A stretch of 64,000 nucleotides of DNA from Serratia grimesii NBRC 13537 (GCF_001590905.1 NZ_BCTT01000003.1:372001-436000), one strand, 5' to 3'. Counted from the stretch's first letter, positions 25,796 to 35,503 are shown. Program-made: numbers and translations. The notes: generated by a model not told the origin, from the sequence alone.

Positions 25796-26476
25796 ATGTT
25801 TACCCCTCAATTTGATAATGGTCTTTACGGACGGCTGCGCCAGCAGGCCGGTAGCCACTGGCAGGACTATGTCGCACACCCTTTTATTCAGCAACTGGCT
25901 GCCGGCACACTACCTGAGCCCGCATTCCGCCGCTATCTGACCCAGGATTACCTGTTCCTGATCCACTTTGCCCGCGCCTATGCGCTGCTGGTCAGCAAAC
26001 TGCGGACCCTGCCGGAGATGCGTGCGGCCACCGCCTCCCTCAACGCCATTGTCGCCGAACTGCCTTTGCATCTGGCCTATTGCGCAGACTGGGGGCTGAG
26101 CGAACCAGACATTGCCGCCGAACCTGAGGCCGCAGAAACCCTCAACTACACCCGCTATGTACTCGATATCGGCCACGCCGGTGATGCGCTTGATCTGCTC
26201 GCCGCGCTGATGCCCTGCGTCGCCGGTTATGCCGAAATTGGCTTGCGGCTGCTGGGCGACCCTGCCACGGTAATGGAAGGCAACCCTTATGCCTCATGGA
26301 TCCGTAACTATGGTGATCCTGCCTATCTGTCCGGGGTGCAGGCCGCACTCGATCTACTGGAAAACGTTGGTCACCAGCGTGGAGCTGAAAGCCGACTGGC
26401 CGAACTGTCGACCATCTTCACCACGGCGACCCGGCTGGAGTCTGCCTTCTGGCAAATGGGGTTGAATGCCAAATGA
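25796..26476 (+). CDS. tenA: TenA-family aminopyrimidine aminohydrolase
   Basis: Helical enzyme of 226 residues in the TenA/thiaminase II family. It hydrolyses the amino group of thiamine-breakdown pyrimidines, giving HMP for thiamine synthesis. The nucleophile Cys141 (LMPCVAGYAEIG), the acidic residue in LTQDYLFLIHFARAY (Asp51) and Glu215 near the end (TRLESAFW) are in the expected places, so it belongs to the Cys-type group. It is the first gene after the TPP riboswitch and overlaps thiZ by 4 bp. Confidence 0.92.
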   Translation: MFTPQFDNGLYGRLRQQAGSHWQDYVAHPFIQQLAAGTLPEPAFRRYLTQDYLFLIHFARAYALLVSKLRTLPEMRAATASLNAIVAELPLHLAYCADWGLSEPDIAAEPEAAETLNYTRYVLDIGHAGDALDLLAALMPCVAGYAEIGLRLLGDPATVMEGNPYASWIRNYGDPAYLSGVQAALDLLENVGHQRGAESRLAELSTIFTTATRLESAFWQMGLNAK

Positions 26477-27228
26477 GTAGCGGTAACGCTCAGTATGACG
26501 GCGTGCGACCGGGTATTCAGGTGCGGGATTTGACTCTGCGCTTTGGCCAGCAAGTGATTTTCGACCGGCTAAATTTCGATATCGCAGGCGGCAGTTTTGT
26601 CGCCTTGCTCGGCGCAAGCGGTGCAGGGAAAACCAGCTTACTGAAGATCATTGCCGGGTTGGCGAAACCCACGTCCGGCACGGTCACAGGCAGCGATGGC
26701 CTGCCGATCCCCGGCCGCATCGCTTACATGGGGCAAAAAGATTTGCTCTATCCGTGGCTAACCATTGATCAAAACATTAGCCTCGGCGCACGGCTACGGG
26801 GTGAAAAAGTCGACCGTTCCTGGGCAGAACATCTGCTGGAACGCGTAGGTCTGAGCGGGTATGGCAGTGCCTTGCCGGCGGCCTTGTCCGGTGGGATGCG
26901 CCAACGCGCAGCCATCGCCCGCACCTTGTATGAGCGCCAACCGATCGTATTGATGGATGAACCTTTCTCGGCGCTGGACACCATTACCCGCGCCAAAATT
27001 CAGCAGCTTGCCGCCGATCTGCTGGCACAACATACCGTGTTACTGATTACCCACGATCCCATGGAGGCCTGCCGCCTTAGTCACCGCTTGCTGGTCTTGT
27101 CGCGCTATCCCGCCGGCATTGACGACAGCCATGTCATTGAGGGCCTGCCGCCACGTGCACCGGACGATCCCCAACTGCTGAAAAGCCAGAGCGAGCTGCT
27201 GCTGCAACTGGTGAGGGCAGCCGAATGA
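26473..27228 (+). CDS. thiZ: ABC importer ATPase for pyrimidine precursor (ThiZ-like)
   Basis: ATPase of 251 residues, nitrate/taurine importer type. Walker A is GASGAGKTSLL, the Q loop is MGQKDLLYPWL, the signature is LSGGMRQRAAIARTL, Walker B is IVLMDEPFSALD and the switch His is in LITHDPMEA. It drives uptake of formylaminopyrimidine-type precursors with ThiX and ThiY; the substrate is assigned from the riboswitch, tenA and the binding protein. It overlaps tenA and thiX by 4 bp on each side. Confidence 0.9.
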   Translation: MSSGNAQYDGVRPGIQVRDLTLRFGQQVIFDRLNFDIAGGSFVALLGASGAGKTSLLKIIAGLAKPTSGTVTGSDGLPIPGRIAYMGQKDLLYPWLTIDQNISLGARLRGEKVDRSWAEHLLERVGLSGYGSALPAALSGGMRQRAAIARTLYERQPIVLMDEPFSALDTITRAKIQQLAADLLAQHTVLLITHDPMEACRLSHRLLVLSRYPAGIDDSHVIEGLPPRAPDDPQLLKSQSELLLQLVRAAE

Positions 27229-27992
27229 AACCTATGGTGGAAAGCCGCCTGTCACGAATACGCCGCAGCCTGACAGTATTTGTCGGTCTGTTATTGCTAT
27301 GGGGATGGGTCACCTTGGGTGATATACCCGCCTTCCTGTTGCCTTCACCGTCTGCGGTCGCGCAGGCGCTTTGGAATGACCGGGCTTATCTCGCTTATCA
27401 CACGCTGATTACGGCCTCAGAAATAGCCTGCGGCCTGCTGGCAGGGGTGTTGCTGGGGGCCGCGCTAGCACTGTGCATGATTTTCTCGCCACGGCTGCAA
27501 CGCTGGCTGATGCCCCTGGTGCTGACCAGTCAGGCGATCCCGGTGTTTGCGCTGGCCCCGCTGTTAGTGCTGTGGTTTGGTTTTGGCATGAGCGCCAAAG
27601 TGGTGATGGCGGTGCTGGTGATCTTCTTCCCTGTCACCTCCGCATTCTTTGATGGACTGCGGCGGGTCAATAACGACTATCTCGACCTGGCACGAACCCT
27701 GCGCGCCTCCCCCTGGGCCCAACTGCGGCATGTGCGGCTGATGGCGGCGTTGCCGGCCTTCGGTTCCGGGCTACGCATGGCCGCCGCCGTCGCCCCGATA
27801 GGCGCCATCATCGGCGAATGGGTCGGTTCGGCGGAAGGTTTAGGTTACGTAATGCTTAACGCTAACGCACGCATGCAGACCGACGTCTGTTTTGCTGCGC
27901 TGTTTATTCTGGTGCTGATGACCGTCTTGCTCTGGGTGACGGTAGACGCGCTGCTGCTACGCCTTATTAACTGGGCGCCGGAAAATGACTGA
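27225..27992 (+). CDS. thiX: ABC importer permease for pyrimidine precursor (ThiX-like)
   Basis: Inner-membrane permease of 255 residues with six helices, of the BPD transporter group near SsuC/TauC. The EAA loop is DYLDLARTLRASPWAQLRHVRLMAALPAFGSGLR, followed by APIGAIIGEWVGSAEGLGYVML. The start ATG is fused to the stop of thiZ (ATGA), and thiY begins 15 bp after its end. It forms the channel of the HMP-precursor importer. Confidence 0.9.
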   Translation: MKPMVESRLSRIRRSLTVFVGLLLLWGWVTLGDIPAFLLPSPSAVAQALWNDRAYLAYHTLITASEIACGLLAGVLLGAALALCMIFSPRLQRWLMPLVLTSQAIPVFALAPLLVLWFGFGMSAKVVMAVLVIFFPVTSAFFDGLRRVNNDYLDLARTLRASPWAQLRHVRLMAALPAFGSGLRMAAAVAPIGAIIGEWVGSAEGLGYVMLNANARMQTDVCFAALFILVLMTVLLWVTVDALLLRLINWAPEND

Positions 27993-28007
27993 TAAAAGGA
28001 ATCAACA

Positions 28008-28943
28008 ATGATTAAAAATACCCTCTGCGGGCTGCTGCTCAGCGCTACGCTGGCCGGGCAAGCAACCGCTGCCGAAAAACTGACGCTGGTGCTCGATTGG
28101 TACATCAACCCCGATCACGCGCCTATCATGGTGGCCGAACAGATCGGTGCTTTCAAGGCCGAAGGCCTCGACGTCAAGATTGTGCCCCCGTCTGATCCCG
28201 CGTTGCCCCCACGGCTGGTTGCAGCAAAACAGGCCGATCTCGCCATCACTTATCAACCACAATTGCATTTCTTTGCCGATCAAGGTCTACCGTTAATGCG
28301 TGTGGGCACCCTGATTAACTCACCGCTGAATACCATCATCACGCTGGATAAAACCATCACCACTCCTGCTGGCCTAAAGGGCAAGAAAATCGGCTATTCG
28401 GTCAGCGGTATTGAACAAGCGACGCTGGCAACCATGCTCCAGCATGAACATATCAACCCCAATGACACCCACTTGATCAACGTTAACTTCCAGTTGACCA
28501 GCGCCTTGCTGGCAGGACAGGTCGATGCGGTTATCGGCGGTTATCGCAATATTGAAGCGCTTGAATTGAAGTTACAGGGAAAAGATCCGGTGGTGTTTAA
28601 CGTTGAAGATTACGGCGTCCCCGCCTACGACGAACTGATCATCGTCGCCAATCGCGACACCGTCACAGAGCCGAAAATTAAAAAATTCCTCGCGGCACTG
28701 AAAAAAGGCAGCGATTACCTGCACGCCCATCCTCAGGAAAGCTGGTTAGCGTTCGCCAAAGCCCATCCAGAACTGAACACCGAGCTGAACAAACAGGCGT
28801 GGCAGGCCAGCTTACCGCTGTTTGCGCGCGATCCGGCCAAGCTGGATAAGGCACGCTATCAAGCCTACGAGCAATTCCTTTTCGACAACAAGCTGATCAA
28901 GAAAATCACCCCCGTGGAACAATACGCGGTGGAACTGCATTAA
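28008..28943 (+). CDS. thiY: HMP-precursor-binding protein (ThiY, NMT1/THI5-like)
   Basis: Periplasmic binding protein of 311 residues with a Sec signal peptide (MIKNTLCGLLLSATLAGQATA). The mature start EKLTLVLDWYINPDHAPIMVAEQIGAFKAEGLDV is the mark of the NMT1/THI5-like domain that binds aminopyrimidine thiamine precursors. A typical core with LAITYQPQLHFFADQGLPLMRVGTLINSPLNTIITLD follows. AGGAATC is before the ATG. It is the last gene of the riboswitch operon, ahead of a terminator at 28954. Confidence 0.92.
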   Translation: MIKNTLCGLLLSATLAGQATAAEKLTLVLDWYINPDHAPIMVAEQIGAFKAEGLDVKIVPPSDPALPPRLVAAKQADLAITYQPQLHFFADQGLPLMRVGTLINSPLNTIITLDKTITTPAGLKGKKIGYSVSGIEQATLATMLQHEHINPNDTHLINVNFQLTSALLAGQVDAVIGGYRNIEALELKLQGKDPVVFNVEDYGVPAYDELIIVANRDTVTEPKIKKFLAALKKGSDYLHAHPQESWLAFAKAHPELNTELNKQAWQASLPLFARDPAKLDKARYQAYEQFLFDNKLIKKITPVEQYAVELH

Positions 28944-28953
28944 GCCGTTATCG

Positions 28954-28981
28954 GGCGTAGCATGCTGCGCCCTTATCTATA
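28954..28981 (+). terminator. Terminator after thiY
   Basis: GGGCG (28954-28958) and CGCCC (28969-28973) close a stem over TAGCATGCTG, itself palindromic, then TTATCTAT. It shares its core with the hairpins at 22195 and 31545. Confidence 0.7.
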
Positions 28982-29225
28982 ACGCCCTATCTCAATGGGG
29001 AAGCCATACAACACCATGATTGGCCTCTCTCTTCACTGGCGTGATTAGTGTCACACTATTGTCACAAAAACGTCCAATCACACTCTGACGCACCGGAGCA
29101 ATGCAAACACGCATTGCCCTGACGGTTTCAATGCGCTATACCCTCCTCTTTCTCGCTGCGGCAGCGGTCAGCGGCGTTGGCCAGGACAGTAAAGTTTTTC
29201 TTTTTAATTAGACAGGGTACGGTGG
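28982..29225. other. Leader region of opgB
   Basis: About 240 bp without a gene. Two symmetries: TAGTG-TCA-CACTA (29046-29058) and GCAATGC (29098-29104) with GCATTGC (29111-29117). Neither matches a site I can name. Confidence 0.35.
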
Positions 29226-31529
29226 ATGGTTTCAGCATTAATCTCGTTTGCACTTTTTTTAGCCTCAATTTTAATCTACCGGACCCGGGGCGCTGCCAAC
29301 CGTTGGTGGCTTGCCACTCTGCTGACACTGCTGGGCAGCTATCTGATCCTCAACGTTGTCCTGATCGCCAGTAACTATTTTACCGGTGACGGCATTACCG
29401 ATGCGGTGATCTACACCCTCACCAGTAGCCTGAAAGGCGCGGGCGTCGGAAAATACCTGCTGCCGTTTATCGGGCTACTGGCCGTCCTGGCGCTGATCTT
29501 CGCCGTACTCACCTGGAGTCTGGTGCGGCGCAAAGCGAAAAGCAGCAGCGTGGTATACAGTGTGATTGCCGTGCTGCTGGCCTTGTTTTCCGTCGGTACC
29601 ACCCCCGCCTTTCAGGATATCTCCCTGCTGGTCAGAAGCCAGATCAGCGGCGATACCGCCGACTTTGATACCTATTACAAAGCCCCCAAAAGAAGCGTAC
29701 AGGGCAAGGCCCCGAATCTGGTGTATATCTATGCTGAGAGCCTGGAAAGAACCTACTTCGATCAGCAACTTTTTCCCGGACTGGCTGACGAACTGAACCA
29801 ACATCGCGAAAACAGCATCGACTTCAGCAACACCCAACAGTTGCCTGGCACCGGCTATACCATTGCCGGCATGGTGGCCTCGCAGTGTGGCATCCCGCTG
29901 TTTGCCCCTTTCGACGGTAACGCCTCCAGCGCCGTGTCCACCTTTTACCCGGAAAACGTCTGTCTGGGCGATGTGCTGAAGTCCGCCGGTTATGACAACT
30001 ACTTTTATCAGGGTGCCGAGCTGGCCTTTGCTGGTAAAGACACTTTCCTGAAATCGCACGGTTTCGATCATGCTTACGGCTTCAAAGAACTGCGTGGGCA
30101 GGTCAGCGATCCAAGCTACAAAAATGACTGGGGCTGGTACGACGATACCGTTCTGGATGTGGTGTTCGACAAGTTTGTTGAGCTGTCTAAACAGAATAAA
30201 AAGTTTTCACTGTTTGCACTGACCGTGGACACTCACCACCCGGATGGTTTTATCTCCGCCAGTTGCAGTAAAAAATCATTCAGTTGGCAGAACAAAGAGA
30301 ACCGCTCATTAAGCGCGGTCGCCTGTAGCCAGCAGCACATCGCGGCGCTGATCGACAAAATCAAGGCATCCGACTATTTCAAAAATACCGTTATCGTGGT
30401 GTCCTCGGATCACCTGGCGATGAACAACACCGCCTATGACATTCTGACCAAGCAGAAACGCCGTAACCTGTTCTTTATCATTGACGGCACTCGCCCGCAG
30501 ACTGCGCTGCATAACGAGAAACGCAGCACGCTGGACAACGGTGCCACAGTGTTGGACGTGATGGGCGGCGATAACTACATTGGCCTTGGCCGCAGCAGTT
30601 TCTCTAGCCCAACGTTGTCCACCGTTTTCATGAATATCGATGAGAAAATCAACGCCTGGAAACCGGCAGTGGTGAAACAATGGGGGTTCCCAAACAGCAT
30701 TAGCAATTTCACCTTGGGCAATCAGGGCAACAGTTTTACCTTTTCCGGCATTACCTTTAAGGTGCCGTTTATCCTGAAAGTGACGGATAACAAAATTGAG
30801 CCGATGTTTAATGTTTACCTGTCAACACCGCTGAAAAAACAGCTTGCTGGCCTGGGCGCAGGTGAAAAATTCGTTTGGGTCGACAAGTGTTATGAAATAG
30901 GCCGGATATGGGCACCCGAAATGGCGCTGAGTACCGAAACCTGTGTTGCGTCAGGCAACCTGGCTTCACCGCCGCAGATTGTGCAGGCCAAAGGGGGGAG
31001 CTACCGTGGCAAAGTCAGCTTTAGCAGCCCGGAAGCAGACAGCGTTGCTGCTTATCAACGTGCCATCGAACAGTTGAACGTGGACGATGCTGCCGTTAAA
31101 TATCAGGCAGATGCTATTGCATTTATGCTGCCGGGCATGCCGGAACAAGTGAAGGCAATTACCGGGGTTTCCAGCGTTGAAGACTGGGGGCGCTGGTCAG
31201 ATGCCAATCTGGCACCAACGGTGAAAATCGACTATGTCGACCCATTACCGTCCGTCTTCGATCTGGTGTTACGCGCCCGCGCTTACGGTAAAAACATCGG
31301 TGAACCGATCTCCGTGCGCGTCGGTGAGCAAGAGCAATTTGTGACACTCAGTGAGCAGGACACCACCGTGACCCTGCGTTTCGACAATACCGGCGGCGCA
31401 CGGAATATCAGCATCACCCCACCTGCACCGACTGAACCGCAGGAGGGTGCCAGCGGTGGCTTTACCCCGAAAAAACTGGGTATTGGCCTGGTATCATTGA
31501 AGGTAGAACAGGCCGCTCCCGCCTCCTGA
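29226..31529 (+). CDS. opgB: Phosphoglycerol transferase I of periplasmic glucans
   Basis: Membrane enzyme of 767 residues (E. coli OpgB about 763) that moves phosphoglycerol from phosphatidylglycerol to osmoregulated periplasmic glucans. About four N-terminal membrane helices (residues 3-130) precede a periplasmic sulfatase-like catalytic domain: YIYAESLERTYFDQQLFP (about 167), QLPGTGYTIAGMVASQCGIPLFAPF, TVDTHHPDGFI and VVSSDHLAMNNTAYD. These match E. coli OpgB nearly word for word. GGTGG stands very close to the ATG at 29226, so the start is slightly uncertain. It ends before two hairpins at 31545-31592. Confidence 0.96.
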   Translation: MVSALISFALFLASILIYRTRGAANRWWLATLLTLLGSYLILNVVLIASNYFTGDGITDAVIYTLTSSLKGAGVGKYLLPFIGLLAVLALIFAVLTWSLVRRKAKSSSVVYSVIAVLLALFSVGTTPAFQDISLLVRSQISGDTADFDTYYKAPKRSVQGKAPNLVYIYAESLERTYFDQQLFPGLADELNQHRENSIDFSNTQQLPGTGYTIAGMVASQCGIPLFAPFDGNASSAVSTFYPENVCLGDVLKSAGYDNYFYQGAELAFAGKDTFLKSHGFDHAYGFKELRGQVSDPSYKNDWGWYDDTVLDVVFDKFVELSKQNKKFSLFALTVDTHHPDGFISASCSKKSFSWQNKENRSLSAVACSQQHIAALIDKIKASDYFKNTVIVVSSDHLAMNNTAYDILTKQKRRNLFFIIDGTRPQTALHNEKRSTLDNGATVLDVMGGDNYIGLGRSSFSSPTLSTVFMNIDEKINAWKPAVVKQWGFPNSISNFTLGNQGNSFTFSGITFKVPFILKVTDNKIEPMFNVYLSTPLKKQLAGLGAGEKFVWVDKCYEIGRIWAPEMALSTETCVASGNLASPPQIVQAKGGSYRGKVSFSSPEADSVAAYQRAIEQLNVDDAAVKYQADAIAFMLPGMPEQVKAITGVSSVEDWGRWSDANLAPTVKIDYVDPLPSVFDLVLRARAYGKNIGEPISVRVGEQEQFVTLSEQDTTVTLRFDNTGGARNISITPPAPTEPQEGASGGFTPKKLGIGLVSLKVEQAAPAS

Positions 31530-31544
31530 TCGTTGCCTTGCAGA

Positions 31545-31592
31545 GGCGCTGCATGCAGCGCCCACGTTATTCGGGGCGAATTTATTCGCCCC
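31545..31592 (+). terminator. Two hairpins after opgB
   Basis: GGCGCTGCATGCAGCGCC (31545-31562) is a perfect palindrome. GGGGCGAA-TTTA-TTCGCCCC (31573-31592) follows, then TTACCGTTTCT. The second is the likelier terminator. Confidence 0.7.
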
Positions 31593-31696
31593 TTACCGTT
31601 TCTCCAAAGCTTTTGTGCCCATCTTCGGCTAACCTGTGGCTGTGAATTAATATCCGCCTGCCTCCCACCACGAGTAGGGAGAACCAAGGAGAGAGT

Positions 31697-33157
31697 ATGA
31701 GCAGTCAGCAATCCGGCACCGGCCTCACCCCCACTCAGGCGATCGACAAACTGGAAGCGTTGTATGACGCCTCAGTTGCCGCGCTGCGCCAGGCTGTGGG
31801 GGATTTTATTAGTCACGGCGGCCTACCCGACACACAAGCCCGTACGACAGGGTTGTTTGTTTATCCGGAACTGCGCGTTAGCTGGGACGGCACATCACCC
31901 GGCCAGACTAAAACCCGCGCCTACGGCCGCTTTACCCATACCGGTTGCTACACCACCACCATCACCCGACCACAACTTTTCCGCCACTATCTCATCGAGC
32001 AGTTGACGATGCTGGCGAACGAATACGATGCGCATATTGACGTCAGACCATCACAGCAGGAAATTCCGTTCCCTTACGTGATTGACGGTTCCAACCTGAT
32101 GTTGGATCGCACGATGAGTGCCAGCCTGGCACAGCATTTCCCGACAACCGAGTTGGCGCAAATCGGGGATGAAACTGCCGACGGCCTGTTCCACGCCACC
32201 AGTACCTTCCCGCTGTCACATTTCGACGCGCTACGGGCCGATTTTTCACTGGCGCGGTTACGCCACTACACCGGCACCCCGGTGGAGCATTTTCAGCCCT
32301 TCGTGCTGTTCACCAACTACACCCGCTACGTGGATGAGTTTGTCCGCTGGGCCTGCGCCGAAATAGCCGACCCGGCCAGCCCTTATATTGCGCTGTCCAG
32401 CGCCGGTGGCATCTACATCACGCCGGAAACGACCGCGCCAGACCAGGCCGTTTCTGACTTGGCCTGGAAAAATCACCAGATGCCGGCCTACCATCTGATC
32501 TCACGTACCGGCCAGGGCATCACACTGATCAATATTGGTGTCGGTCCGTCCAACGCCAAAACCATCTGCGACCATCTGGCGGTACTGCGCCCTAGCGCCT
32601 GGTTGATGATCGGCCACTGTGGCGGTCTGCGTGAAAGCCAGTCGATTGGTGACTATGTATTGGCCCACGCCTATCTGCGTGATGATCATGTGCTGGACTC
32701 GGTGTTACCACCGGATATCCCGATCCCCAGCATTGCAGAGGTACAACGTGCGTTGTATGACGCCACCAAAATGGTCAGCGGTATGCCGGGTGAAGAAGTT
32801 AAACAGCGTCTGCGCACCGGCACCGTAGTAACCACCGACGATCGCAACTGGGAACTGCGCTATTCCGCTTCTGCGCTGCGCTTTAACCTCAGCCGCGCGG
32901 TCGCCGTCGACATGGAAAGTGCCACAATTGCGGCCCAGGGTTACCGTTTCCGGGTGCCATACGGCACACTGTTGTGCGTATCGGATAAACCACTGCACGG
33001 TGAAATCAAGCTACCAGGCCAAGCCAACCGCTTTTATGAAGGAGCAATTTCAGAGCACCTGCAAATCGGTATTTGCGCCATTGATTTGCTCCGTGCGGAA
33101 GGCGATCGCTTACATTCCCGTAAGCTGCGGACCTTTAACGAGCCGCCGTTCCGCTAA
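31697..33157 (+). CDS. amn: AMP nucleosidase
   Basis: Cytoplasmic enzyme of 486 residues (E. coli Amn 484) that splits AMP into adenine and ribose 5-phosphate. The N-terminal regulatory domain and the C-terminal phosphorylase-like catalytic domain are full length. Near-identical stretches to E. coli include PVEHFQPFVLFTNYTRYVDEFVRW, VGPSNAKTICDHLAVLRP, WLMIGHCGGLRES and AVDMESATIAAQGYRFRVPYGTLLCVSDKPLHGE. GGAG is 8 bases before the ATG. In E. coli amn is also in the nac/asn-tRNA region. Confidence 0.97.
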   Translation: MSSQQSGTGLTPTQAIDKLEALYDASVAALRQAVGDFISHGGLPDTQARTTGLFVYPELRVSWDGTSPGQTKTRAYGRFTHTGCYTTTITRPQLFRHYLIEQLTMLANEYDAHIDVRPSQQEIPFPYVIDGSNLMLDRTMSASLAQHFPTTELAQIGDETADGLFHATSTFPLSHFDALRADFSLARLRHYTGTPVEHFQPFVLFTNYTRYVDEFVRWACAEIADPASPYIALSSAGGIYITPETTAPDQAVSDLAWKNHQMPAYHLISRTGQGITLINIGVGPSNAKTICDHLAVLRPSAWLMIGHCGGLRESQSIGDYVLAHAYLRDDHVLDSVLPPDIPIPSIAEVQRALYDATKMVSGMPGEEVKQRLRTGTVVTTDDRNWELRYSASALRFNLSRAVAVDMESATIAAQGYRFRVPYGTLLCVSDKPLHGEIKLPGQANRFYEGAISEHLQIGICAIDLLRAEGDRLHSRKLRTFNEPPFR

Positions 33158-33298
33158 CGCGCTTCGCCCTACTACCGATCGGCTGAGCCTGACGCGCATT
33201 TTTTATTCGGTCTTTGTCAGTTCAGTACAGGAAGAAGTGCCGTTCATTTCTCTGCCACCGTCATGAACGGCAATTGAAGGGGCCGAAGGCGCGGGTTG

Positions 33299-33324
33299 CA
33301 AGGGGCCGCACTTACGGCCCCTTG
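33299..33324 (+). terminator. Hairpin after amn
   Basis: CAAGGGGCCG (33299-33308), CACTTA loop, CGGCCCCTTG (33315-33324). A 10-bp perfect stem with a poor T tract. The rest of 33158-33464 holds no gene that I can support. Confidence 0.6.
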
Positions 33325-33464
33325 CTCGGCCGGAGCATAAAAACCTGAAGTGAACAGCATTCCCACTTTTGCGGGCTTTTTAACTTTTCATCCTCAGACC
33401 GTTGATGTCTACGCCGCAAATCTGTTACAACAGCGGCTCCCATTCCCCAGTCATTATCACTCAT

Positions 33465-34382
33465 ATGATTGTCAGACCTCAGCAACACTGGTTCAGGCGG
33501 CTTTTCGTCTGGCACGGTTCGGTGCTCTCCAAAATTCTGTTTCGCCTTAGCCTTAACATCGCAATGTCGATCGTTGCTGTGCTGTGTTTTCAGTGGTACG
33601 AACATCTGGGCGTCAAACTCACACTGGCCCCCTTCAGTCTATTAGGCGTGGCGATCGCCATCTTCCTCGGGTTCCGCAACAGCGTCAGCTATGCGCGATT
33701 CACCGAGGCGCGGCTGTTATGGGGCAGCTTGTTGATCGTCCAGCGTTCACTGCTACGCCAGATCAAAAGCCTGCTGCCTCAGCAGGATGAGGCAGCGCGT
33801 GAATTTGCCGCCCTGCTGATGGCATTCAGCTACTGCCTGAAACACCAACTGCGCGGCACCGATATCACCGCCGATCTGCAACGCCTGTTACCCCACGCTG
33901 ATTTACGGGCGATTGAAACTAGCACTTCTCCCTGTAACCGTCTGCTGTTGATGATGGGGCAATGGCTGGGAGAGAAGCGGCAATCGGCACAGCTGTCAGA
34001 TATGCTGTTTCACAGTATCGATCAGAACCTCAATCGACTGTCCGAGATCCTCGGTGGCTGCGAACGCATTGCCAATACGCCGATCCCGTTCGCTTATAGC
34101 CTGATCGTTCACCGCACGGTATATCTGTTCTGCACGCTGCTGCCTTTCGCACTGGTGCCGGACCTGCATTACATGACGCCATTGGTGTCGGTCTTTATTT
34201 CCTATACCTTCATCTCACTGGACTCTCTGGCAGAAGAACTCGAAGATCCGTTCGGCACCGCCGCTAACGATCTGCCACTTAACGCCATGTGCAACGCCAT
34301 TGAGATCAACCTGCGCGAAATGAACGACGAAACCGATTTACCACCAGCGGCGCGACCGGACAGCCATTATCAACTCAGTTAA
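33465..34382 (+). CDS. yneE: Bestrophin-family membrane protein (YneE-like)
   Basis: Inner-membrane protein of 305 residues in the bestrophin/UPF0187 family, whose members form pentameric anion or cation channels. The start MIVRPQQHWFRRLFVWHGSVLSKI and the stretch GVAIAIFLGFRNSVSYARFTEARLLWGSL match E. coli YneE closely, as do ERIANTPIPFAYSLIVHRTVYLFC and SLAEELEDPFGTAANDLPLNAMCNAIEINL. The frame opens earlier (33402), but homology fixes the start at 33465, even though no ribosome site is visible there. A hairpin follows at 34393. Confidence 0.93.
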   Translation: MIVRPQQHWFRRLFVWHGSVLSKILFRLSLNIAMSIVAVLCFQWYEHLGVKLTLAPFSLLGVAIAIFLGFRNSVSYARFTEARLLWGSLLIVQRSLLRQIKSLLPQQDEAAREFAALLMAFSYCLKHQLRGTDITADLQRLLPHADLRAIETSTSPCNRLLLMMGQWLGEKRQSAQLSDMLFHSIDQNLNRLSEILGGCERIANTPIPFAYSLIVHRTVYLFCTLLPFALVPDLHYMTPLVSVFISYTFISLDSLAEELEDPFGTAANDLPLNAMCNAIEINLREMNDETDLPPAARPDSHYQLS

Positions 34383-34392
34383 TTGACGACAA

Positions 34393-34422
34393 TTTCAGGT
34401 GCGGTGATGACCGCACCTGAAA
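34393..34422. terminator. 13-bp perfect hairpin between yneE-like gene and nac
   Basis: TTTCAGGTGCGGT (34393-34405), GATG loop, ACCGCACCTGAAA (34410-34422). No T tract on either strand; it lies between convergent genes and may stop transcription from either side. Confidence 0.5.
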
Positions 34423-34579
34423 CGGCATGCGCATGCTATCCTCTACCAAAACCCCCTCCAACACCTTCGGTTTCTCACTGGCACTGTCGCTCCCGGAGGA
34501 ACGCCAGACACCACCAGCATCAGGCTCAGTTCAGGCGGCCCCCGACATCAGCAAACTTAAGCGGGAAAGCCTGTCCTGA

Positions 34580-35503
34580 TTACTGCACCAACGCCAGCAC
34601 GCGTTTTTCCTGACTGCGGCTGGCGGCGATTGACAGTAAAATCTCTTTCACCACCAACGCTGGCGCCGACAACGACTGCTGACTGGAGATACACAACGAC
34701 AACGGGACGCTTAACGACGGCGTATTGATGCGTGCCATCCACGCCTTCGCGGGGCCAATCATCGCGCGCGCCACCGACTCCGGCAAAATAGTGGCGCCAA
34801 GGCCGCTGGCGATAGCCGCGCTCAGGGTACCTGGGGATTCAATTTCACCAATTACGTTGGCCGCCAGCTTGCGCACTGCCATGGCTTTATCCACCTGGTT
34901 CCGCACCACATCACCCTCGCGTGGTAAGAACAAATTCAGCCGCGCGACATCAAGCAGATCAACACTGTTGCCGGGGTTTGGTACCGCACGCGTCGCCACC
35001 AGATAGAGATCTTCCCGCATCAATGCTGTGGCCTGCAAACCGGTGGGCATTTTAGTCCCGTAAATTACCGCCATATCCAGGTTCTGGTTGGCGACCTGCC
35101 CGGCCAACGTTGAACCGATGTTCTCGTTCAAACTGAGCAAAATACCTGGGTGCTGATCGCGCACCGCCTGCAACAGCGGCAAGGCCAGTTGAGACGCCAG
35201 GCTACCCGGTGCCAACCCAACGGATACATGGCCGCTCATTGCCTGTCCGGCACTGTTGACCGCACTTTGCGCCTGCTCACACTGGCGCAAAATGGTTTGG
35301 GCATGCGCATAAAGAATGTTACCGGCCTCGGTCGGCATCACGCCACGCTTGGTGCGGATCAGCAGTTGCTGTTTCAGCTCCCCTTCCAGAGTGGCCAATT
35401 GTTGGCTGAGCGCTGGCTGAGCGATATGTAGCACCTCTGCCGCCTGCGTCAGGCTGCCAATGTCGACGATTTTCACAAAATACTTCAGACGTCTGAAATT
35501 CAT
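34580..35503 (-). CDS. nac: Nitrogen assimilation control regulator, LysR type
   Basis: LysR-type regulator of 307 residues. The N-terminal helix-turn-helix MNFRRLKYFVKIVDIGSLTQAAEVLHIAQPALSQQLATLE is the same, as far as I can recall, as in Nac of Klebsiella and E. coli; the effector domain is more divergent. Nac links sigma-54 nitrogen control to sigma-70 genes (for example hut, ure, gdh). A sigma-54 promoter stands at 35551-35566 upstream, as expected for nac. In E. coli nac is also beside an asn-tRNA gene (asnW), matching the tRNA at 35857. Confidence 0.93.
   Translation of the reverse strand: MNFRRLKYFVKIVDIGSLTQAAEVLHIAQPALSQQLATLEGELKQQLLIRTKRGVMPTEAGNILYAHAQTILRQCEQAQSAVNSAGQAMSGHVSVGLAPGSLASQLALPLLQAVRDQHPGILLSLNENIGSTLAGQVANQNLDMAVIYGTKMPTGLQATALMREDLYLVATRAVPNPGNSVDLLDVARLNLFLPREGDVVRNQVDKAMAVRKLAANVIGEIESPGTLSAAIASGLGATILPESVARAMIGPAKAWMARINTPSLSVPLSLCISSQQSLSAPALVVKEILLSIAASRSQEKRVLALVQ

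Noticed and set aside
29475..30071. 198-codon minus-strand frame within opgB
   Set aside because: Antisense to a near-identical OpgB sequence; composition is that of a shadow.
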